The notes under the pieces: generated by a model
The model's input: only the letters and a program-made list of their open reading frames with translations
Told to the model about the DNA's origin: nothing
The model's database searches: none
Assembly (NCBI GenBank): GCA_039029395.1
Contig: JBCCGG010000013.1
Span: forward strand, 59,122 to 123,121
Reading direction: 5' to 3'
DNA length: 64,000 nt
Origin: JBCCGG01 sp039029395
GTDB lineage: Bacteria; Pseudomonadota; Alphaproteobacteria; Kiloniellales; JAKSDN01
Part shown: in pieces, positions 36,601 through 44,612 of the stretch
Position numbering within the stretch: position 1 is the first letter of the stretch
Layout of the letters: every line of letters begins with the position of its first letter
Translations under genes and position numbers: made by a program

Positions 36601-38214
36601 ATTGTCGAACACAAAGAAGTATAAGGTGTTGAAAAGCTCGCTAACGAACTCGGCACGCCCGTGGAAGCCAGGCGCCCCGGCTCCGGGCTCGGCGACTTTG
36701 TAACCCTCGCCGGCGATGGCGATTATGTCTCCGAAGGCTGGCGGCATTTTGTCAAAGATCAGATCCCCTATGATCTCGATCTCTGCGGCCAGAGCTGTCG
36801 GGTCGTAGACCGCCGGCCCCTCGGCGGTGACAACAGACTCACCGTCGTTCCCATCGGCCGCGCCGCTCTCGTCTTCGACCCTGCTTTGCTGGTCCGGTCC
36901 CGGCATCACTTCCAGAGGTTTCACGGCCGGCAGAACCCGCTCGCGGTAAGTGGTCAGGCCAGAGACGGCGGCACTGAGTGCCGCGTTGCGAATTTTTTTG
37001 CGCTCCTCCGCGGTCTTCAGCGTCCAAAACACTTCGGCGAAGACGACAATCTGGGTATGGGGATCGTGGAGCCCGCAAGCGAGCGTGCGCGGCGGTGCCG
37101 TCTTGGACAAGGCCGGGTGTTCGCAAAACATGTCAATGTTTCGGCCGGCTTGCTCGTCCCAAACCTCGCGGTGGACTGCTCGTGAGGCCTCGTTTGGATT
37201 GTCAAAGTCCCCGAGGCGTTCGAAGCCTTCCCGCGCTGCCGCCGGGCTATCGAACACAAAATAGGTCAAGCTGTTGTTGTGGAGCCTGGTTCTAAAATCA
37301 GCACTTCCATGAAACCCAGGCATCATGGTCCCAGGCATTGCAGCCAAGTATTTGCCGCCGGCATCGACGTCTCCGAAGGCACGCGGCATTTGATCAAAGG
37401 CCTGATAACCCGCCGCATCGATCGCTTCGCCTAGAGCTTTCGGGTCGTATATCGTCGGCCCCTCGGCGATGATAGCAGATCCCCCGTCGTTCCCATCAGC
37501 CGCTTCGCTCTCTGCCTCGGTGAGCTGTTCCTCGAGGCGCGGGATCTTATCCTTGGCCTTTTGGTGATCCTGTGCGGCGGCCTCGCGCATCCAGTGCAGC
37601 GCCTGTCCATAGTCTTGCACGACGCCGGTGCCGGCTTCGTACATCAGACCCAGATTGTACTGCGCGCTGGCAAAGCCCTGCTCGGCCGACTTGCGGTACC
37701 ACCCGACGGCAACGGTGTCGTCTTCGGCCACACCACGGCCGCTGTCGTAGAGCAGGCCGACCCGGTTCTGTGCCCGCGCATGGCCTTGCTCGGCGGCCTT
37801 GCGAAACCATTCTAGGGCCGCCGACTCGTCGGTCTCAACGCCCGTACCCTCGAGATACATAAGGCCGAGGTTGAATTGGCTCCAGGCAAATCCCTGCTCT
37901 GCGGCCAGGCGATACCAGTGCACCGCGACCGCGTCGTTTTCGGGTACACCGTGACCCTCGTCGTACATCCGGCCGATGAGGTTCTGCGCTCTAGGGTTAC
38001 CGTCCTGAGCTTCGAGCAACAGCTGTGGCAGGGCCTCCGCATAGTCGCCGCGCTTATAGGCAGCCAGAGCCGCATCGTAATCGGCGAGGGCTGCAGGCTG
38101 GCTGACAAGGAGGACTAGTAAACCCGAGAGCGCAGCGAGGCGGAGGCGGGCGAGGCCGCAGGTCAATCTACTCTGCAGGCCAAAGCGCTGTGTAATCTGC
38201 AACGAGAACGACAT
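33685..38214 (-). CDS. Giant periplasmic SEL1-repeat protein of unknown function
   Basis: 1509 residues. Signal peptide at about 1-44 (LAALSGLLVLLVSQP, AALADYD). Residues 60-225 hold four to five SEL1/TPR-like repeats (A-x2-WYR-x-AAEQG, AQ-x2-LG-x-MY-x2-G-GV). Residues about 242-452 and 453-665 are two copies of a 210-residue unit, each with FVFD, WDEQAGRNI, CxHP and LHDPHTQI. Later parts are cysteine-rich alpha/beta segments, and about 1425-1509 a beta domain (VGVWAFESPF to GASIWKRQ). Such architecture suggests a periplasmic scaffold or sensor. GGAG lies just before the ATG. Followed by two other exported proteins on the same strand. Confidence 0.72.
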   Translation of the reverse strand: MSFSLQITQRFGLQSRLTCGLARLRLAALSGLLVLLVSQPAALADYDAALAAYKRGDYAEALPQLLLEAQDGNPRAQNLIGRMYDEGHGVPENDAVAVHWYRLAAEQGFAWSQFNLGLMYLEGTGVETDESAALEWFRKAAEQGHARAQNRVGLLYDSGRGVAEDDTVAVGWYRKSAEQGFASAQYNLGLMYEAGTGVVQDYGQALHWMREAAAQDHQKAKDKIPRLEEQLTEAESEAADGNDGGSAIIAEGPTIYDPKALGEAIDAAGYQAFDQMPRAFGDVDAGGKYLAAMPGTMMPGFHGSADFRTRLHNNSLTYFVFDSPAAAREGFERLGDFDNPNEASRAVHREVWDEQAGRNIDMFCEHPALSKTAPPRTLACGLHDPHTQIVVFAEVFWTLKTAEERKKIRNAALSAAVSGLTTYRERVLPAVKPLEVMPGPDQQSRVEDESGAADGNDGESVVTAEGPAVYDPTALAAEIEIIGDLIFDKMPPAFGDIIAIAGEGYKVAEPGAGAPGFHGRAEFVSELFNTLYFFVFDNPASALDGFESLESLNEQNEAAPVVRRDVWDEQAGRNISIFCSHPTVSQTAPPAALECMLHDPHTQIIVGAEVLKTLETAEQREHSRNAALDAVVAGLTGYREWVLPNVKPLSQLPGPDQQGAVEDESAPADLNLLIAELMTPDFRASLTGALNAEKAIEPPFAEPQTQVYQEADPAARERGLVGRVVVAMNEGDSQSGIEVFVYRSAKAAEAHLPELRATPESAKDEDDWSLRLSEMEIDGPSSGEPFRTICGKSAKSGEQKARRIRCAHHSPGSQIALATYAYLAKPPTSNIKVAETTFAVANVLQAAIEPAERVETEAKRAQEEPPQAQEAGPTGVVLAEMTRLASDINAAVATSEAYVNAKGGSAVRLLRTRGAELTGRRLLVDRYACLALQLPNAPEGDQCRSDDQFTAYPLEIDLPKVEAGSLRVQERQREQGVRGYSVSFACKEGAACGRVAASGDQAETVALDFGETLARPALFLGCRSQNHCVTLIQNLSALVALSREAPAGTAAGHGTASEETTTDEPPPANNAQAEAESFKQLVAELDAISRGSVYGTYSSLAEWKRFFRGKSISAEPDGSLRIVLSTCNRERPDARVSECAAEEDWSDSVTIGPLDRLDPDLIYTEALDPNGKPLVELRIAGALDALRFNDANTFSLIGRCASRETCVHYEAAGDGDRLYIPCPDQAGCTRMEAILKSLVEAASAPSFDTIVTALKADSFPRSSIEEMREARQTARRLGSRLSSDGFEYHLTGFDYLLEQMDAELIDEQTLVIINKFCLPDEECKFTGAVTQIDLNQIDRDSTWVEYTDQGVPLIYFICKSETACVRNRILRVVDELPEWIITCKDKQACDNSLKDLLSLAAFTDSLGGVPDSQGSGGEISGNVSGGGLVGVWAFESPFRNGWVTEFRADGTFVFTNANSRTDGTYEASDGVLIQRVPNLNFDDRATYRFLDEDTLEITGRFGASIWKRQ
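36222..37491. repeat. Internal tandem duplication within the SEL1 protein gene
   Basis: Two diverged copies of roughly 630 bp each (about 36861-37491 and 36222-36860) encode the paired 210-residue units. They share EGP-x2-YDP at the start, FGD near residue 45, FVFDxPA, WDEQAGRNI, ALSKTAPP/TVSQTAPP, LHDPHTQI and the closing PGPDQQ with VEDES. Divergence is large enough that it is an old duplication, not assembly error. Confidence 0.75.
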
Positions 38215-38805
38215 CTCCGGTCTCCCTAAATGGAAGCGCGATCTACACTACCTGAAACCCCTGACATGACTCACGAACGCAGCCCCGATGTTAGCCTAAG
38301 CGGCCTTGCCTGGGAACCACCAATGGGATTCTCTCATGTGGCTTCTCGGTGGCTGATTTGCGTCCTATATCAGTATCTTACCTAGGCTCGAGGCAGTGGT
38401 GGTTGGTCGCCTACTAAAGCCCTTATGACATTTATAGATGGAATTGAACGCAAATATGTGGAGCGCTCAGAAATAAGCGCTAAAGAAAAAAGGAGGTGCC
38501 AGCCTCTGCAACAACTCAACTCGTACACTCCGAAAGACGAGCAAGTGGCTGGTGAAGAGACCCTGTGCAAGGGCCTTTTCGTCCAGAAGCGAGAGGCCGT
38601 CGAACCACATATAGGTATCGGGCTCTCCAACCGTGAACCAAGCCCTCACATGGATCGAATTCGGAACCTTGACCCGCCAAGCGACCTTGTGCTGCGTCGT
38701 TTTCGTGCGGATCTAAACATTCGAGCTGTTCAGTGGCGTTGACGAAGCTCAGAAACAGGGGTGCGCAGTTGGAGAGTTGCGGCTAATGAGACCTTCTGAA
38801 CCTGG
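38215..38805. other. 591-bp intergenic region, no supported gene
   Basis: Lies between the SEL1 protein start and the CobW-fusion stop. Small open frames on both strands (38425-38742 plus; 38467-38649 minus, beginning MRAWFTVGEPDTYMWFDG) have plausible local composition but no recognisable family or clear ribosome-binding site. Moderately AT-rich between 38400 and 38520. No RNA gene or terminator with U-tract detected. Confidence 0.4.
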
Positions 38806-40461
38806 TCAAAGCGCGTCATGCACCTTGTTTGACGCAACTCCTAAGAGGCCTTCCAGCACTGGCCGATCCAGATTATTGAACATGGTGCTGGCCAGTGATG
38901 GCCGAAGGGCTTCCAGGGCGGCATCCTCAACCTCGGCGGCGCCGAGCGCCAGCTTCCAGGTTTCTTTGATTGCATCCACCGAGCCAGGAGTGTGGTTATC
39001 GAAGAAGACATTTCCACTGGCCTGGCAGCGCGCCCATCGATCCCGCAACACCAAAAGGGCCGGCTCGGACAGCCTGACGAGACGCGGCTTCTTGTGGAAG
39101 GTGTGCGGCGAGGGCTTCATCCAAATGCCTTTTTCCAGATCAAATTGGTCCCATTGGGCGTCAAGCACCTCGTCGTAGCGTACGCCCGTTAGGAGCATGA
39201 ACCGTATGGCGTGCGCCGCCGGGTGGTCGTTGTATTCCAGCAGTGCGCCGAAGATCCGACTGACTTCTCCCTCGTTGAGCCATCGCGTGCTCGGCGCCTT
39301 CTTCTGCGTCGAGGCCGGGGCCGTTTGGGTGCCCTCAACGACCTCGTCAGCACCCAGGAGAATACCCGCTGATTCGATGGACTCCTCTATGACAGACCGC
39401 GGCAAGTCATGCGTAATGAACACAATTCGCGAGCGACGATCGTCGTCTGGCCAAGCTGAGAGCCTAACGGGGCTACCGCGCGTGGCCTGAACGCAATGTA
39501 TTGCGTACGGGGCCTCTTCGCCCGCTAGATTGATGAGCCCCTTGACCCTTAGCAGGTGGTCCCCCTTTTCGTTGGCCAAATCCTCAAACCATTCGAGAAA
39601 ACGCTGTCTAACAACGGGACGCTCGAGATAGATGCAATAGGATGAGATGTGGTCATCATGCCGATTTACGTCGACTGGGTGATCGCTATGATCGTGGTCA
39701 TGGCCGCTGTGTGCATGACCATGGTGCGCTTCATCGTTTTCACCATGGGCCTGGTCCATTCTTGGAACGTAGGCCGTCTCGTTGAGCCATCCCTGCACGT
39801 CGAGGGATTTGATCTTGGGATCGAAGAGCGCCGTGTTGAAAAGTTGGTTTGGTGACACGCGCCCCATCACGGCCGAAATCACCTCAGCGCCAGGGTTGAG
39901 TATCTTCAGGCGAGAGCGCAGGGAGTCGATTGAGTCCTGATCGGCCAAATCGGTCTTGGTTATGATGATTCGGTCTGCGACAGCAGCCTGCCTAACAGCT
40001 TCTGGATGATCATCCAACTGCTGCTCACCATAGAGCGCGTCCACCGTCGTGACCAAGGTCTCTAATCGATAGGTGTGTTTGAACAAAGGTTCCTTCATCA
40101 GGCATGTGATAATCGGGATTGGGTCCGCCAGTCCCGTCGTTTCAACGACGACCCTTTTGAACTCGGGAATCTGGCCGGCCAGGCGCCTCAGGTAGAGCGA
40201 TTTCAGACTATCGACGAGTTCGCCTTGGACCGTGCAACAAATGCAGCCCGATGACAGGAGAAGCACATCATCGTTTATCTCGGAAACCAGCAAATGATCC
40301 AGACCAACCTCGCCAAACTCGTTGATCAGGACCGCGGTTTCATCGATCTCGGGATGCTGCAGCAGATAATTCAGAAGCGTCGTCTTACCGCTGCCGAGGA
40401 ATCCTGTCAGAACGGAGATCTCGACCGTTGCCGCAACGGCGTGTTGATCGTGCTGATTCAT
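38806..40461 (-). CDS. CobW/COG0523 metallochaperone GTPase fused to a degenerate tyrosine-recombinase catalytic domain
   Basis: 551 residues. Residues 12-225: GTPase with Walker A TGFLGSGKTT (19-28), the metal-binding GCICC motif (72-76) and TKTD (168-171). Residues 239-271: a His-rich metal-binding loop (HGHAHSGHDHDHSDH type). Residues 275-372: the CobW C-terminal domain. After a Thr/Lys/Pro linker (373-392), 393-551 resemble the catalytic domain of phage integrases: LLTGVRYDEVLDAQW with Arg428, the beta hairpin with Lys457-458, and LEALRPSLASTMF with Arg520. The His of HxxR is Glu517, the next His/Trp is Val542, and the protein ends where Tyr would lie, so recombinase activity is not expected. 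COG0523 proteins deliver zinc, cobalt or other metals; the neighbour PhnA is a di-zinc enzyme. Confidence 0.85.
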   Translation of the reverse strand: MNQHDQHAVAATVEISVLTGFLGSGKTTLLNYLLQHPEIDETAVLINEFGEVGLDHLLVSEINDDVLLLSSGCICCTVQGELVDSLKSLYLRRLAGQIPEFKRVVVETTGLADPIPIITCLMKEPLFKHTYRLETLVTTVDALYGEQQLDDHPEAVRQAAVADRIIITKTDLADQDSIDSLRSRLKILNPGAEVISAVMGRVSPNQLFNTALFDPKIKSLDVQGWLNETAYVPRMDQAHGENDEAHHGHAHSGHDHDHSDHPVDVNRHDDHISSYCIYLERPVVRQRFLEWFEDLANEKGDHLLRVKGLINLAGEEAPYAIHCVQATRGSPVRLSAWPDDDRRSRIVFITHDLPRSVIEESIESAGILLGADEVVEGTQTAPASTQKKAPSTRWLNEGEVSRIFGALLEYNDHPAAHAIRFMLLTGVRYDEVLDAQWDQFDLEKGIWMKPSPHTFHKKPRLVRLSEPALLVLRDRWARCQASGNVFFDNHTPGSVDAIKETWKLALGAAEVEDAALEALRPSLASTMFNNLDRPVLEGLLGVASNKVHDAL

Positions 40462-40791
40462 GACATGGCGGCGCTCCTTACCGCACGAAAGGCAGAGTCA
40501 CCATTCGCTCTGATCGCCATCATTTCAACGCATCTCGACCGCACATTTGAGCATTTGCTCCCGATCCCTAATATAGCTCATTTCAGGATCGGTCCAGACT
40601 CTAATCCGCCGGTCGGCGGGCGCTACCGCCTTCACTTCGGCCTGTTTCCACTTTCGGCAAAAGGACCGGTCGATCCACTTTCGGATGGGAGAGATTGGCT
40701 CGTGACAGGGTTGCGGTGCGCAGTTCTTCAACGGGCATTGCCAACCTCAAGAGCCATAGGGACTCCAAGCGATGTCTTGGCTGTGGGCGCG
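40462..40791. other. 330-bp intergenic region, no clear gene
   Basis: Between phnA and the CobW fusion, both on the minus strand. A minus-strand frame of 68 codons (40525-40731) has no recognised domain. No terminator hairpin with a T-run was seen, so read-through between the two genes is possible. Confidence 0.35.
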
Positions 40792-41931
40792 CTAGAATCC
40801 AACCGGTTTGGTGACATGATAGTTATGGGTGAAGCCGTGCCAATCATCGAAATCGACGGCGCGATTGTAGACGATAAGGGGTACGTTTCCCTCGTCGCTA
40901 CCGCCATGGGTTCGGAACTCTGGTGGCATGTCCTCGATCCCCGACTTGTTGTCCAATGGACCAAAGACAGTGTTGATGTCTCCGGTTACCACCATATCCC
41001 CAATTCTGTCCGGGTGGAGTTGAAACATCGAGGCGGCTGTGTAGCGATCGTACACCGCCTCAATACCCTCGAGGCGGCGGCAAACATCTGCGACCCGCTC
41101 GAAATCTGTTGGACTGTTCAGGAACACAAAGGCGGTTCCTCCGAAGGTTCGATGATGCTTCACGTAAGGATCGCGCTCGGCGGACATCGCGAAGAAGATC
41201 TCGCAACCCTTTGCCGGCAACACCGTATTGAGGTCGTAACATAAACTCTTGAAATTCATTCCATGATCGGCGGACATGTACACTTCAAGATCGGGGTGCT
41301 CGTTTAGGGTTTCGCCGAGCAGGTTGTCGAACTCGTGCAGATGGAACTGAGACATGTCTCCGGTAGGCGGTTCCATATGCATGGGAAAGTCGGTGGTGTG
41401 GAAATAGGTGATGTCGGAATCGGTCTCGTTCAGCACGATCTGCGTGGCACGGAAAAGCCAGTGGTTGATCTCAGGCGAATAGATATCCGGTGCCGGGCCC
41501 AAGCGATCGGTCCAATCGAAATCGCTTCCTTCCGCCTCGCTTGGTCGCTCTGCAGCGAGTCGTATCGTTGAACCGGTTCGCAGCAGGGATTGGGTCTTTC
41601 GCTTCGCCGTCATGAGGGCCGATTTCATGCCGAGCTTTTGCCCCCTTTCGAAGATTGTCGGCGCTATTACCATGTCGGACTTGTCCATATATTCTTCTTT
41701 TTTCGTGGCCAGCTCGAAGTAGGAGTTCGCCGTTATGCCATGGTCCTTGGGGGGGCAACCGCAGCAGATCCCTGTATTGTTCACATTTGTAACTGTCGGC
41801 ATCACGGCTTTGACGGTCTTGTAGAACCCATTTGCGATCATCTGCTTGGTGTTCGGCATGTCGCTGGCCTGAAGGTAGGCCGGATCGAAGCCATCCATCA
41901 TGATGATTAGAATTCTGCGTTTGTCCGCCAT
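40792..41931 (-). CDS. phnA: Phosphonoacetate hydrolase
   Basis: Alkaline-phosphatase-superfamily C-P hydrolase: phosphonoacetate to acetate and phosphate, two zinc ions. 379 residues from the ATG at 41931; an upstream TTG is in frame but AGGAGG precedes the ATG. Residues expected from the Sinorhizobium meliloti enzyme are visible: metal Asp13 (IMMDGFDP), nucleophile Thr48 (MPTVTNVNN), Lys110 and Lys112 (TAKRKTQ) for the substrate carboxylate, Asp181 and His185 (TTDFPMH), Asp222-His223 (SADHGMN) and His342 (THGGSDEG). Same strand as the PhnY-like dehydrogenase upstream, which would make its substrate. Confidence 0.88.
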   Translation of the reverse strand: MADKRRILIIMMDGFDPAYLQASDMPNTKQMIANGFYKTVKAVMPTVTNVNNTGICCGCPPKDHGITANSYFELATKKEEYMDKSDMVIAPTIFERGQKLGMKSALMTAKRKTQSLLRTGSTIRLAAERPSEAEGSDFDWTDRLGPAPDIYSPEINHWLFRATQIVLNETDSDITYFHTTDFPMHMEPPTGDMSQFHLHEFDNLLGETLNEHPDLEVYMSADHGMNFKSLCYDLNTVLPAKGCEIFFAMSAERDPYVKHHRTFGGTAFVFLNSPTDFERVADVCRRLEGIEAVYDRYTAASMFQLHPDRIGDMVVTGDINTVFGPLDNKSGIEDMPPEFRTHGGSDEGNVPLIVYNRAVDFDDWHGFTHNYHVTKPVGF

Positions 41932-41942
41932 GTCCGAAACGA

Positions 41943-41948
41943 CCTCCT
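41943..41948 (-). promoter_or_regulatory. Ribosome-binding site deciding the phnA start
   Basis: AGGAGG on the minus strand, 11 bases before the ATG at 41931. Because it lies inside the longer open frame that begins with TTG at 41955, it argues for the shorter product. Confidence 0.7.
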
Positions 41949-41965
41949 GATTCAACCTGATTCAA
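41946..41965 (-). repeat. 10-bp tandem repeat before phnA
   Basis: Two exact head-to-tail copies of TTGAATCAGG (minus strand) directly upstream of, and overlapping, the AGGAGG. A 13-base part of it (plus strand TGATTCAACCTGA, 41948-41960) recurs at 44695-44707 upstream of the D-2-hydroxyacid dehydrogenase gene. Could be a shared regulatory element. Confidence 0.5.
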
Positions 41966-42149
41966 TTAGACTGACAACGTGGCTCCGGCGAGCCCCTTCA
42001 TGAGCGTTAGGAGCAACACCATGATCGATGATTCGGCAAAATGCGATCTCGATTGCACCTGAGGGACAATCGAGATCACTTGCTCAACTGCAATAGGGTA
42101 AGTGGCAGGTAAGGCTCCTCACTGACTGCTATCCTTCACGTACTCCCTC

Positions 42150-43583
42150 CTACATGACCACGGTCTTCACGTAGGTCATTTCCTGCATGGCATATCGTAT
42201 GCCTTCTCGCCCGATTCCACTTTGCTTCACACCGCCGAAGGGAATGTTGGGCATGTCGAAATGGGGGCCTTCATTGATGTTGACGGCGCCGACCTTCAGA
42301 TTGTTGATGCAGTAGCGGATGGCTTCCAAGTTATTGGTCACGACACCGGATTGCAGGCCGAACTCTGTCGAGTTGGCTATCTTGACGGCCTCCTGAACGT
42401 CCTTCACGCGAATGATCGGCGCTACCGGGCCGAAGGTCTCGTCAATCACCATGTCGGAGTCCGGCTTTACGTGATCCAACACCGTCGGTGGGTAAAGGGC
42501 GCCTTCTCGAGTGTGGCCGCACAAGACCCTGGCGCCTTGCTTTACGGCATCCTCAACCACTTGCTCGATGCCCTCCGCCGCCTGCTCGTCGATCACCGTT
42601 CCGACATCGATTCCTGGTGCGAATGGATCGCCGCATTTTAGTTTCTTGGAGGCCGCCGTCAGTTTCTCCGCAAATGCATCGGCGACGCTATCCACGACCA
42701 GAATCCGTTTGACGCCGCGACAGGCCTGTCCGGCGTTTCCGTAGGCACCGGCCACCACGAGTTTGGCGGCCAGGTCCAGATCGGCATCTTCAAGGACAAT
42801 AAGTGGGTCGTTTCCGCCGAGCTCCATCGTCAGCTTCTTGATGCCTGCCATGTTGGTGAGCTTTCGACCGACGTCGGTGCTGCCAGTGAAGGTGACCATA
42901 TCGATCTTGCGGCTTGAAACTAGCTCGTCGCCGATCTCGCTGGATTTACCGGTGACCACACTGATCATGTCGGCTGGTAGGCCGTTGTTCAGCAAGATGC
43001 CAATGTAGCGAATTGCCGACATTGGGGTGCGTTCCGTTGGCTTCACGATGACCCGGTTGCCTGCGGCGATGGCAGGCGCCACCTTGACAACGACTTGGTT
43101 CATCGGCCGGTTGAATGGAACAATGGCGCTGACCACGCCAACCGGAAAGCGCATGCCCATGATGATCTTGTCACGTCCGGCGGAGTCGACGTCGCTGGGA
43201 AGTTGCTCGCCGTAGATTCGCTTCGCTTCCTCCGCGGCCACCTTCATAAGACCCACGCCACGATCGACTTCCTTGGCGCTATCTTTCAGCGACATGCCCG
43301 ATTCAGCGGAGATGCCATACGACAGCTCGCTCTTTCGCGCCTTTATCTCATCTGCGGACTTGAAGAGGATTTCGGACCTCTCGTGCGCGGTGAGCGATGT
43401 CTCGCAGTCGTAGAGAGCGTCGATCGCTTTCTTGACCTGGTCCAGAGACATGTGTGGAACAGTCCCCACGACTTCATTGGAATAGGGATTGCGGACTTCG
43501 ATCTTTTTGTCCGAATCAACCCATTCGCCGGCAATCAGATTCTTGAGGTTGGTGTCCAGTTCAGGCATACGCGAGTCGTCCAT
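42150..43583 (-). CDS. phnY: Aldehyde dehydrogenase, phosphonoacetaldehyde dehydrogenase (PhnY)-like
   Basis: NAD(P)-dependent aldehyde dehydrogenase, 477 residues from the ATG at 43583 (GGGAGGAG upstream). Motifs: VSAIVPFNRPMNQ, FTGSTDVGRKL, the catalytic Glu in MELGGNDPLIV and catalytic Cys in GNAGQACRGVKR, closing with NEGPHFDMPNIPFGG. The MELGGNDPLIV phrase and the preceding phnA support oxidation of phosphonoacetaldehyde to phosphonoacetate. No phnW transaminase is seen nearby, so the source of the aldehyde is open; sulfoacetaldehyde or lactaldehyde-type substrates are alternatives. Confidence 0.85.
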   Translation of the reverse strand: MDDSRMPELDTNLKNLIAGEWVDSDKKIEVRNPYSNEVVGTVPHMSLDQVKKAIDALYDCETSLTAHERSEILFKSADEIKARKSELSYGISAESGMSLKDSAKEVDRGVGLMKVAAEEAKRIYGEQLPSDVDSAGRDKIIMGMRFPVGVVSAIVPFNRPMNQVVVKVAPAIAAGNRVIVKPTERTPMSAIRYIGILLNNGLPADMISVVTGKSSEIGDELVSSRKIDMVTFTGSTDVGRKLTNMAGIKKLTMELGGNDPLIVLEDADLDLAAKLVVAGAYGNAGQACRGVKRILVVDSVADAFAEKLTAASKKLKCGDPFAPGIDVGTVIDEQAAEGIEQVVEDAVKQGARVLCGHTREGALYPPTVLDHVKPDSDMVIDETFGPVAPIIRVKDVQEAVKIANSTEFGLQSGVVTNNLEAIRYCINNLKVGAVNINEGPHFDMPNIPFGGVKQSGIGREGIRYAMQEMTYVKTVVM

Positions 43584-43652
43584 TTCCCGAGCTCCTCCCA
43601 TTCTAGGCATGCGTGCTTTCGCGACGCGCGCAGTTTCCTTATGAGCTGTCGT

Positions 43653-44612
43653 CTAGCTACCGTTTTTGACGCGGTCGCTGTTGATCGCCATGTTCGGGAC
43701 TTCCCCCTTGATCACGCGTGCACAGTTGTCAGCAAAAAACTGGTATCGACCAGCGAGGGCTTCGTCCGCGCAGTAGGCGATGTGCGGAGTCAAAATGATG
43801 TTGTCCAAATCCCTCAGCCCGCTATCCGCTCTCAAGGGTTCTTTCTCGAAGACATCCAAGCAAGCGCCGCCGATCTTGCGCTGGCTCAGCGCTTCAACAA
43901 GGGCTTCCTCATTGACCACGGGTCCGCGGCAGGCATTCACCAGGATGGCGTTCTCCTTCATCATTTCAAACTGCGCAGTGCCCATCATTCCCTTTGTCTG
44001 TTCGTTGAGCAGAACGTGCAGTGTGATGAAGTCCGCCGACGTCAAGAGTTCGTCCAGACTCGCGTTTTTCACGCTTGAGTCGGAGATCTCGATGTGCGGA
44101 TCATGGGCCATGATGTCCATCTGGAACCCTTTCCCGATCGCCGCGGCCGCCTTTCCGATGTTGCCGAATCCAATGATACCGAGAGTCTTTCCTTTCAACT
44201 CCGGGACGCCGATGAAATCGGTGGTCTTCCAACCACCATTCTTCATCATGGAGTCGAAGGTTGCGATCTTTTTGGCCAGCGTCAGTATGCTCGCGAACAC
44301 CAGCTCCGCGACCGATGTAGCCGCAACATTTGGCGTCACCGCGACGTAGGCTCCACACGCGGAGGCAGCGTCGAGATCGACGTTGTTGTAGCCAGTCCCG
44401 CAATGGATCAGCTTGAGATTCTCACCACGCTCGATAAGGCCCTTGTCGACGGAGATATGGCCCGGGATGAGCACGTCGATGTCCCCAATGCGACCGAGCA
44501 TCTCGCTTTCGGTCTGAAGCAAGATCTCCATATCGTCGGGGAAGATCCCATTGGTGAAGGCCGCCGTCTCTTCCTTGGCGTTGGTAACGATGGATACGCG
44601 AAGTGCCGACAT
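43653..44612 (-). CDS. D-2-hydroxyacid dehydrogenase
   Basis: NAD-dependent oxidoreductase, 319 residues from the ATG at 44612 (AGGGG 8-9 bp upstream; an in-frame GTG lies at 44621). Rossmann motif GFGNIG (about 150-155), MAHDP with Asp at the end of beta-2 for NAD, catalytic Arg in NACRGPVVNEEAL, Glu in DVFEKEPL, and His in LTPHIAY. Distinct from PtxD: its Lys76-type ALKGYDN is GTGYNN here and the PtxD-specific Trp/Tyr pocket is missing. In this operon with phnY and phnA a phosphonolactate-like substrate is conceivable, but a 3-carbon hydroxyacid is equally possible. Confidence 0.83.
   Translation of the reverse strand: MSALRVSIVTNAKEETAAFTNGIFPDDMEILLQTESEMLGRIGDIDVLIPGHISVDKGLIERGENLKLIHCGTGYNNVDLDAASACGAYVAVTPNVAATSVAELVFASILTLAKKIATFDSMMKNGGWKTTDFIGVPELKGKTLGIIGFGNIGKAAAAIGKGFQMDIMAHDPHIEISDSSVKNASLDELLTSADFITLHVLLNEQTKGMMGTAQFEMMKENAILVNACRGPVVNEEALVEALSQRKIGGACLDVFEKEPLRADSGLRDLDNIILTPHIAYCADEALAGRYQFFADNCARVIKGEVPNMAINSDRVKNGS

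Noticed and set aside
38806..40461. Active integrase of a genomic island
   Set aside because: The recombinase-like part lacks the catalytic Tyr and the HxxR His and is fused to a GTPase.
40294..41244. 316-codon plus-strand frame
   Set aside because: Lies antisense to the CobW fusion and phnA, both well supported.
43653..44612. Second phosphite dehydrogenase
   Set aside because: The residues that define PtxD (ALKGYDN, Trp134/Tyr139 pocket, FEMEDWAR) are not present.
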